From an uncultured Actinomycetes bacterium (GTDB taxonomy: Bacteria; Actinomycetota; Actinomycetes; Nanopelagicales; Nanopelagicaceae): 8,468 bases of DNA. The stretch's first letter is position 1; each line of letters starts with the position of its first letter. Location of the stretch: the NCBI GenBank assembly GCA_903892335.1, contig CAITID010000114.1, forward strand, positions 1 to 8,468. Reading direction: 5' to 3'. Of this stretch, positions 1 to 4,747 are shown one piece after another. Made by a program: the position numbers and the translations under genes. Under the pieces are notes generated by a model. That model made no database searches, was not told the origin of the DNA, and worked only from the letters and a program-made list of their open reading frames with translations.

Positions 1-735
1 CTTCTCAAACATCGTTGCCAAAATGCCGTATATAGCAAGCTCTGGATTGGTATTTTCTTGAATCTTCTGAATAGTTTTCTTTACAAGTGATAAGCCAAGA
101 ACTGCGAAATACTCACATTCCATCGGAATAATCACACCATTTGAGGCTGTAAGTGCGTTTACCGTTAATGTTCCTAAGGAAGGTGAGCAATCAATTAAAA
201 TCACATCGTATTTATCGATTACTGGAGCAAGCAACTTCCGTAATTTATGTTCTTTTGCAATCTCTGAAACAAATGCTGCTTCGGCGGCGGCCAAATCTTC
301 ATGACCTCTAATAAAATCTAGTCCTGGCACAGATGACTTTAAAATGAAATCTTCAAGCTTTGAATCGCCATCATTGAGTAAATACCAGATTGAGCCGTAC
401 TGCTCACGCAGAGCAGCACCTTTAATTCCAAGGCCTGTAGTCATGGAAGCTTGAGAATCAAAATCTATAAGTAATACGCGACGTCCGGTTTCTGCAAGAG
501 CAGCTCCAAGGTTTATAGCAGTTGTTGTTTTTCCAACGCCACCTTTTTGATTTACGACGGAGATAACTCGAGCGCTACTACCTTCAACAATCTTTGGTGG
601 TTCTGGAAAATTCTTTATCTTTCGTCCAAGGACATCAGCTGTTGTAGCCAAGCCTTCTTCTCTGATTTTTGATTTATGGGCACCCAAAGTCGATTTAACG
701 TTTTGACGAGATGTCTGCGAAGCGTTTTTAGCCAT
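1..735 (-). CDS. parA: ParA/Soj-family ATPase, 3'-truncated by window edge
   Basis: P-loop ATPase of the ParA/MinD family, a class that forms ATP-dependent dimers on DNA and moves chromosomes or other cargo. I translated the reverse strand from the ATG at 735; 245 codons run to the window edge without a stop, so the C-terminus is missing. Visible motifs are the deviant Walker A KGGVGKTT (residues 64-71, signature lysine at 64), Walker A' DFDSQ (91-95) and Walker B LIDCSPSLG (180-188). Residues 1-55 form a basic, probably flexible extension ending in a proline-rich NFPEPPKI stretch, as in actinobacterial ParA homologues encoded next to scpAB (Rv1708-type). No ParB gene is visible, so it is probably not the origin-proximal segregation ParA. 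It is divergent from scpA with a 58-base spacer. The start is supported by a -35/-10 pair placed for a leaderless transcript. Family assignment is firm; the exact cargo is unknown. Confidence 0.93.
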   Translation of the reverse strand, partial: MAKNASQTSRQNVKSTLGAHKSKIREEGLATTADVLGRKIKNFPEPPKIVEGSSARVISVVNQKGGVGKTTTAINLGAALAETGRRVLLIDFDSQASMTTGLGIKGAALREQYGSIWYLLNDGDSKLEDFILKSSVPGLDFIRGHEDLAAAEAAFVSEIAKEHKLRKLLAPVIDKYDVILIDCSPSLGTLTVNALTASNGVIIPMECEYFAVLGLSLVKKTIQKIQENTNPELAIYGILATMFEK

Positions 736-741
736 GTGCGC

Positions 742-770
742 AACCTATGACGGCGTATGTGCAAAGGCAA
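742..770 (-). promoter_or_regulatory. Probable leaderless promoter of parA
   Basis: On the minus strand, -35-like TTGCCT (770-765) is followed by a 17-base spacer and -10-like TAGGTT (747-742, TANNNT). Six bases then precede the parA ATG at 735, so transcription starting 7 bases after the -10 would begin at the A of the ATG. No Shine-Dalgarno sequence precedes this ATG. The hexamers are seen directly; promoter activity is inferred. Confidence 0.55.
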
Positions 771-781
771 GGATGTTGAAG

Positions 782-787
782 TATCTT
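782..787 (+). promoter_or_regulatory. Probable -10 box of scpA (leaderless)
   Basis: TATCTT fits TANNNT and ends six bases before the scpA ATG at 794, mirroring the parA arrangement on the opposite strand. I see no convincing -35 at 16-18 bases and no Shine-Dalgarno sequence before the ATG. The site also supports choosing 794 over the upstream in-frame ATGs at 734 and 773. Confidence 0.5.
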
Positions 788-793
788 TTGCGC

Positions 794-1681
794 ATGTCGC
801 AGGAAAATTTACTTAACGCACAGGTGAGCGCCCCATCGATTACCGATGGTCGAGCTTCTGGTTTCTCCGTGCATTTAAGCAATTTTGACGGCCCGTTTGA
901 CCTGTTACTGCAGCTAATTTCTCGCCATAAGATGGACATCACTGAAGTTTCCCTAGGGGCGGTCACCGATGAGTTCATCGCTTATATCCGCCAACTTGAG
1001 ATTGCCGATGAGGGTTGGGATTTAGATAAAACAACGGAATTTCTAGTTGTAGCAGCAACTCTGCTTGATCTAAAGGCTGCAAAACTTCTGCCTTCTGGAG
1101 AGGTTGATGATGAGTCGGATTTGGCCCTCCTTGAAGCCCGAGATTTACTCTTTGCAAGACTGCTTCAGTACCGAGCCTTTAAAGAGATAGCTGCCATTTT
1201 CCTTGAGCGAATTGATCGTGAGGAGAAGAGCTTCCCGAGAACTGTTTCATTGGAGCCTCATTTTGCTCAACTACTGCCTGAGGTTTTAATAGGTGTTGGG
1301 GCGGAGCGATTTGCCGCCATTGCCAATCGGGTTTTAACCCCTAAAACGGCCCCTACCTTCACTATTGACCACTTACACAGGCCTTTAGTCAGCGTTGCGG
1401 AGGAGGCTGCAGCAGTTGTTGATCACCTTCGAAAGAGTGGAAGGGCAACCTTTAGAGCTTTAATTGAAGGTGCTCAATCCACCCTTGTCATCATCGCGAG
1501 ATTTTTAGCGTTGCTAGAACTTTATCGCGAAGGGGTAGTTAGATTTGAACAGGTAGTCTCCCTTGGCGAACTTCAAATTACTTGGGTTGGTACCGCAACT
1601 GGTGAAGTTGCTGTTAGCGATGAGTTTGATATTCCGGTAGTGCCAATTGATGAAATAGAGAGTGAGACCGATAATGTCTGA
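794..1681 (+). CDS. scpA: Segregation and condensation protein A
   Basis: Kleisin subunit that bridges the Smc ATPase heads and, with ScpB, forms the bacterial condensin that compacts and separates sister chromosomes. The 295-residue protein has the kleisin N-terminal signature FDGPFDLLLQLI (residues 31-42) followed by the typical helices around HKMDITEVSL. The central region is acidic and variable, and the C-terminal winged helix contains IIARFLALLELYREG, which in the family binds the Smc head. I chose the ATG at 794. The longer reading from 734 would overlap parA on the other strand and adds a segment unlike the family, while a -10 box sits six bases before 794. A GTG at 824 is possible and would remove ten residues. 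The gene overlaps scpB by 8 bases, implying coupled translation. Smc itself is not in the window. Confidence 0.95.
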   Translation: MSQENLLNAQVSAPSITDGRASGFSVHLSNFDGPFDLLLQLISRHKMDITEVSLGAVTDEFIAYIRQLEIADEGWDLDKTTEFLVVAATLLDLKAAKLLPSGEVDDESDLALLEARDLLFARLLQYRAFKEIAAIFLERIDREEKSFPRTVSLEPHFAQLLPEVLIGVGAERFAAIANRVLTPKTAPTFTIDHLHRPLVSVAEEAAAVVDHLRKSGRATFRALIEGAQSTLVIIARFLALLELYREGVVRFEQVVSLGELQITWVGTATGEVAVSDEFDIPVVPIDEIESETDNV

Positions 1682-2231
1682 AGTTGAACTTCACCGTTGC
1701 CTAGAGGCCATCCTTATGGTGGTTGAAGAGCCTATTTCTGAGGTAATTCTTGCCCAAATCATCGAACGACCTACCGAGGAGATTAAACAAGGTTTGATGG
1801 ATATGGCCCAAAAATATCAGTTAGAAGAGCGCGGCTTCGAACTGCGCCAGGTATCTGGAGGATGGCGTTTTTATAGCCATCCGGATATGGCCACACTGGT
1901 AGAAAAGTTTGTTCTAGATGGACAACAAGCACGTCTAACACAAGCCGCCCTCGAAACTCTCTCAGTCATCGCATACAAGCAACCAGTTTCAAGGGCTCGT
2001 GTTTCGGCTATTCGTGGCGTGAATGTGGAAGCTGTTATGAAAACTTTGGTATCTAGAGGTTTGGTGGAAGAGGCGGGCATAGAGGGGGAGAGCGGCGCTG
2101 TGCTCTATAAAACCACATCATTCTTCCTTGAAAAACTAGGATTAAACGCCACCAGCGATCTTCCTGCCCTGGCTCCATTTTTGCCTGATATCGACGGACT
2201 CGATGAACTACTATCGAATCTGACTGAATAA
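1674..2231 (+). CDS. scpB: Segregation and condensation protein B
   Basis: Dimeric winged-helix subunit of the Smc-ScpA-ScpB condensin that binds the central part of ScpA. At 185 residues it has normal family length. The family hallmarks are visible: N-terminal LHRCLEAILMVVEEPIS (first winged helix), GGWRFYSHP near the middle, then LTQAALETLSVIAYKQPVSR and IRGVNVEAVMKTLVSRGLVEE of the second winged helix. I chose the ATG at 1674 rather than the in-frame GTG at 1662 because family proteins begin close to this residue. The start lies inside the end of scpA (8-base overlap), with only a weak GTGAG-type ribosome site at 1662-1666. A short acidic tail follows the winged helices. It is probably co-transcribed with scpA. 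Function is well established for the family. Confidence 0.95.
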   Translation: MSEVELHRCLEAILMVVEEPISEVILAQIIERPTEEIKQGLMDMAQKYQLEERGFELRQVSGGWRFYSHPDMATLVEKFVLDGQQARLTQAALETLSVIAYKQPVSRARVSAIRGVNVEAVMKTLVSRGLVEEAGIEGESGAVLYKTTSFFLEKLGLNATSDLPALAPFLPDIDGLDELLSNLTE

Positions 2232-2261
2232 GAAACGGTTTTCGTATAGATCTTAAAGGGA

Positions 2262-2267
2262 TAAACT
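2262..2267 (+). promoter_or_regulatory. Probable -10 box of rluB
   Basis: TAAACT fits TANNNT and ends six bases before the GTG at 2274, in the 42-base gap after scpB. An AAAGGG at 2255-2260 could serve as a ribosome site, but its 13-base spacing is long. A leaderless start is the simpler reading. The -35 region (TTTTCG at 2239-2244, 17-base spacer) is weak. If real, the promoter lets rluB be expressed separately from scpAB. Confidence 0.45.
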
Positions 2268-2273
2268 TTAAGG

Positions 2274-3008
2274 GTGCCACTTACTAGATTAAATAAAATC
2301 ATCGCAGACGCTGGAGTTGCAAGCAGGCGAGGTGCTGATCAACTAATTTTAGATGGTCGTGTGTGCGTAGATGATCAAATCGTAATTGAGCTTGGTGGAA
2401 AATTCGATCCGCAAATCAACAAGATTACAGTTGATGGTGAGAAAATAAATACAAAAAAGTCTAATTCTTATATTGCATTTCATAAACCCGCGGGCGTTAT
2501 TTCAACCATGTCAGATCCGGAAGGTCGCTCAAATCTGGGTGATTTTTTCAAGGATCGAGGGGAACGTCTTTTTCACGTTGGGCGCTTGGATCGTGATTCA
2601 GAGGGCTTAATCCTGCTTACAAATGATGGGGAACTAGCCCACAGGGCTACCCATCCTTCTTACGGGTTAGAAAAAAGATACTTGGTTGAGATTGAGGGGG
2701 AATATTCAAAGTCCACTACTGATCAATTGCTTCAAGGAGTTCGACTAGAGGATGGCCTGGCAAGGGCACTAAAAGTCGTCCTGGTTCGGTCCACCTCAAA
2801 GACCCATCACTGGATTGAGATAACCATTCACGAGGGCAGGTATCACATTATCCGAAGACTGATTGAAGCTCTGGGGATGAAGGTTTTAAGGTTGGTGAGA
2901 ATCGATTTCGGTCCCATAAATTTGGGAGATATGAAAGAAGGCCGCCATCGGGTTTTAAATGAAGTAGAAGTACTTAATCTATTTAACCTTTTAAATCTAA
3001 AACGTTAA
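2274..3008 (+). CDS. rluB: rRNA pseudouridine synthase, RsuA/RluB family
   Basis: Converts a uridine in ribosomal RNA to pseudouridine; RluB of this family modifies the peptidyl-transferase region of 23S rRNA and RsuA modifies 16S rRNA. The 244-residue protein starts with an S4 RNA-binding domain (residues 1 to about 48, with LNKIIADAGVASRRG) and continues with the catalytic domain. The catalytic aspartate is D106 in GRLDRDSEGLILLTNDGE. The later family block is HEGRYHIIRRLIEALG (186-201) followed by LRLVRIDFGPI. The start codon is GTG. The gene sits just after scpB, as in many actinobacteria, where the member in this position is usually called RluB. The rRNA target site cannot be read from the sequence, so RsuA-like or RluE/F-like specificity remains possible. 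The C-terminal NLFNLLNLKR tail is slightly unusual. Confidence 0.9.
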   Translation: MPLTRLNKIIADAGVASRRGADQLILDGRVCVDDQIVIELGGKFDPQINKITVDGEKINTKKSNSYIAFHKPAGVISTMSDPEGRSNLGDFFKDRGERLFHVGRLDRDSEGLILLTNDGELAHRATHPSYGLEKRYLVEIEGEYSKSTTDQLLQGVRLEDGLARALKVVLVRSTSKTHHWIEITIHEGRYHIIRRLIEALGMKVLRLVRIDFGPINLGDMKEGRHRVLNEVEVLNLFNLLNLKR

Positions 3009-3018
3009 ACCGATATTC

Positions 3019-3085
3019 TGTGAATGGCTATAACGATAAATGGATTTTATACCCCGCCTCAAATATCGATAAAAAGTCATTCACA
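3019..3085. repeat. 8-bp inverted pair TGTGAATG / CATTCACA
   Basis: TGTGAATG at 3019-3026 and its exact reverse complement CATTCACA at 3078-3085 lie 51 bases apart just after rluB. The loop is long and AT-rich and no T-run follows, so an intrinsic terminator is unlikely. It could be a pair of protein-binding half-sites, or chance. Confidence 0.25.
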
Positions 3086-3238
3086 AGCACAAATCTTGAT
3101 CGATAAGCCTATTTATCGATATTACGAGCTTTTGCTAAAAATGTCTTAACATGTTTATCTATATTTTAATTCAAGGTAAACCAATAAAACGACACAATGT
3201 TTTATCGGTATATATCTAAACAAGGCTTGTTATCGCAT
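3034..3238. promoter_or_regulatory. Cluster of TATCGATA-like boxes upstream of aroH
   Basis: The 245-base rluB-aroH spacer (3009-3253) contains no supportable gene but repeats one motif. CGATAAA-type boxes occur at 3034-3040 (ACGATAAA context), 3064-3073 (TATCGATAAA) and 3098-3107 (GATCGATAAG). The reverse orientation follows at 3112-3121 (TTTATCGATA), 3154-3163 (TTTATCTATA), 3201-3210 (TTTATCGGTA) and 3229-3238 (GTTATCGCAT). The boxes on the left read CGATAAA and those on the right read TTTATCG, so orientation flips in the middle. The core TATCGATA is itself palindromic. This resembles a multi-site operator or architectural-protein region. No binding protein can be named from the sequence, and AT-rich composition could produce part of the pattern. 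Confidence 0.4.
3099..3120. repeat. Perfect 8-bp inverted repeat ATCGATAA-N6-TTATCGAT
   Basis: Left arm ATCGATAA (3099-3106) and right arm TTATCGAT (3113-3120) are exact reverse complements around the six bases GCCTAT. It sits at the point where the box orientation of the surrounding cluster flips. No poly-T tract follows, so an operator is more likely than a terminator. Confidence 0.5.
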
Positions 3239-3241
3239 CGC

Positions 3242-3247
3242 TACCAT
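3242..3247 (+). promoter_or_regulatory. Probable -10 box of aroH (leaderless)
   Basis: TACCAT fits TANNNT and ends six bases before the ATG at 3254. No Shine-Dalgarno sequence precedes the ATG, and no convincing -35 is seen at 16-18 bases. The box lies inside the longer reading frame that begins at 3197, which argues that 3254 is the true start. Confidence 0.5.
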
Positions 3248-3253
3248 ACTGCT

Positions 3254-3616
3254 ATGAGCACAAGAGGAATTAGAGGGGCGACGCAGATTTCCGATAACTC
3301 ATCGGAGTCGATTAATAGCGGAGTTCTTGAACTTGTTAAATCTATGCTCCTTGAGAATTCAGTTGATACAGATGACCTTGTTTCCATAGTCTTCACAGCC
3401 ACTATTGATCTAACAGCGCAATTTCCAGCTGTGGCCGCCCGTGAACTTGGTTTGGGTAATGTGCCACTCCTTTGCAGCGTGGAAATAGATGTTCCCGGGG
3501 CGCTACCGCGTGTGATCCGAGTTCTGATGCATATAAATACCGACAAAGGCTTGAAAGACATCAAACACATATATCTCCACGGAGCTTCAGCCCTTCGCAA
3601 AGATATTGCGCAATGA
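3254..3616 (+). CDS. aroH: Chorismate mutase, AroH type
   Basis: Rearranges chorismate to prephenate, the entry step to tyrosine and phenylalanine. The 120-residue length and the N-terminal STRGIRGAT match the small trimeric AroH class (Bacillus subtilis type), not the helical AroQ class. Counterparts of the B. subtilis active-site residues are visible: R7, F57, C74, E77, R89 (in PRVIRVLMH) and Y107 (in HIYLHGA). The position of B. subtilis K60 is valine here (FPAVAARE), a substitution I believe is usual in actinobacterial members. I chose the ATG at 3254 because the family begins with xxxRGIRGA and a -10 box precedes it; the upstream ATG at 3197 would add 19 atypical residues. It is followed 28 bases later by tyrA, which uses its product. 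Confidence 0.93.
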   Translation: MSTRGIRGATQISDNSSESINSGVLELVKSMLLENSVDTDDLVSIVFTATIDLTAQFPAVAARELGLGNVPLLCSVEIDVPGALPRVIRVLMHINTDKGLKDIKHIYLHGASALRKDIAQ

Positions 3617-3644
3617 ATCACAATGGTCTAACTGCAGTTGTGCG

Positions 3645-4700
3645 ATGAAAATACGCATAGTCGGCTCTGGTTTAATCGGAACATCCATAGCATTAGCACT
3701 TAAACAAGCAGGGTGTTCCCTGCATATGGTTGACATCGATGCGCAGGCTCAGCAGCTCGCCAATAAATTAACAAATGGATCAGATTTAGATCAACCAGAT
3801 TTAATAATAATCGCTGCCAACATTGCGAGTAATAAATCTTTGATTGTTAAAGCATTGGAAGACAATAAAGAATCAATAGTTATTGATATAGCTAGTGTTA
3901 AGTCTAATCTTGTACATGAGGTTGCAAAGTTATCAGCAAATGCTAAAAATTTCGTTTCATCTCATCCGATGGCAGGTCGAGAAGTTGGGGGAGGGCACTC
4001 CGCTCGGGCTGATTTATTTAATGCCAGAGCTTGGATCGGAATTACTTCTGATCAATCTTCACCAAAAGCGAAGCAAACTTTAGAGTTTGTAGTTAAAAGT
4101 TGCGGGGCAACCCTGTATTGGCTCACCGATAAAGAACATGACGAAATTGTTGCTCGAATTTCTCATTTGCCACAAATCATCAGCACAAGCTTGGCCGGCT
4201 TAATCAATGAAACCAATGAAAACACTTTAAATCTTGCCGGACAGGGATTGCGCGATGTGATGCGTTTGGCTGCCTCTGATGGGCAAATCTGGACCGAACT
4301 ATTAATTGAAAACAAAGATAGCGTCTTGAAAAACATCGAAGAGATTATTAAAAGATTACAGAGCCTGGGTGATCAAGTAAAAGGTTCAGACGCAGAAGGT
4401 GTTAAGAAATTCTTTCTCGATGCGAACAAAGGATTGCAGAAGATACCAGGCAAGCACGGATTATCGCCTAGGAATTATTCATATTTGTCGGTTGTAATAA
4501 ACGATGAAGCTGGGCAGTTAGCTAAAATCTTTAATGAGTGTGCCAAGGTTGCCATCAATATTGAGGATCTGAGCATTGAACATTCTCCTGGTCAATTAAC
4601 TGGGTTAATCACTTTAGCGATTGCCGAAAAAGATTTCGCCAATTTATCTGAACACTTATCTGCATGCGGCTGGGATGTTTTTCAGGTTAAAAGTCGATAA
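3645..4700 (+). CDS. tyrA: Prephenate dehydrogenase with C-terminal ACT domain
   Basis: Oxidative decarboxylation of prephenate to 4-hydroxyphenylpyruvate, the committed step to tyrosine, in the cytoplasm. The 351-residue protein begins with a Rossmann dinucleotide-binding motif GSGLIGTS (7-14). An aspartate at the end of the second strand (D30 in MVDID) favours NAD over NADP. Catalytic-region histidines appear in SHPMAG (H107) and ISHLPQ (H174), and the helical dimerisation region contains GQGLRDVMRLAASDGQIW. Residues about 277-350 form an ACT domain (YSYLSVVINDEAGQLAKIF), typical of feedback regulation by an amino acid, probably tyrosine. I chose the ATG at 3645 because the Rossmann motif should start within a few residues; an in-frame TTG at 3606 overlaps aroH and adds atypical residues. 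No clear Shine-Dalgarno sequence precedes the ATG. It is probably co-transcribed with aroH. Confidence 0.93.
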   Translation: MKIRIVGSGLIGTSIALALKQAGCSLHMVDIDAQAQQLANKLTNGSDLDQPDLIIIAANIASNKSLIVKALEDNKESIVIDIASVKSNLVHEVAKLSANAKNFVSSHPMAGREVGGGHSARADLFNARAWIGITSDQSSPKAKQTLEFVVKSCGATLYWLTDKEHDEIVARISHLPQIISTSLAGLINETNENTLNLAGQGLRDVMRLAASDGQIWTELLIENKDSVLKNIEEIIKRLQSLGDQVKGSDAEGVKKFFLDANKGLQKIPGKHGLSPRNYSYLSVVINDEAGQLAKIFNECAKVAINIEDLSIEHSPGQLTGLITLAIAEKDFANLSEHLSACGWDVFQVKSR

Positions 4701-4735
4701 ACAAACTAAACTGCTTTGATTAGGCAAATAAAAGA

Positions 4736-4741
4736 TAGAAT
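4736..4741 (+). promoter_or_regulatory. Probable -10 box of cmk-der (leaderless)
   Basis: TAGAAT, close to the TATAAT consensus, ends exactly six bases before the ATG at 4748, in the 47-base gap after tyrA. No Shine-Dalgarno sequence lies before the ATG. A TTGATT at 4716-4721 is only 14 bases upstream, a poor -35 spacing. Confidence 0.6.
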
Positions 4742-4747
4742 CCGAGC

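Noticed and set aside
734..793. Longer scpA reading from the ATG at 734
   Set aside because: It overlaps the parA start on the other strand, adds 20 residues unlike ScpA proteins, and would cover the candidate promoters; the ATG at 794 fits better.
2982..3008. TTTAAC...GTTAAA inverted repeat at the end of rluB as a terminator
   Set aside because: The arms are short and purely AT-rich, the loop is long, and no T-run follows; chance is more likely in such sequence.
3019..3085. TGTGAATG / TCATTCACA as DnaA boxes or a replication origin
   Set aside because: The match to TTATCCACA is at best 7 of 9, only two copies exist, and no dnaA or dnaN is nearby.
3197..3253. Longer aroH reading from the ATG at 3197
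   Set aside because: AroH proteins start just before RGIRGA; the extra 19 residues are atypical and contain the TACCAT box and part of the TATCGATA-like array.
3426..3445. Valine at the position of B. subtilis AroH K60 as a sign of an inactive enzyme
   Set aside because: The other active-site residues (R7, E77, R89, Y107) are present, and actinobacterial AroH proteins commonly differ at this position.
3241..3621. Long minus-strand ORF opposite aroH, and similar reverse ORFs over cmk-der
   Set aside because: They are antisense shadows of well-recognised genes, show no family features in their translations and lack start signals.
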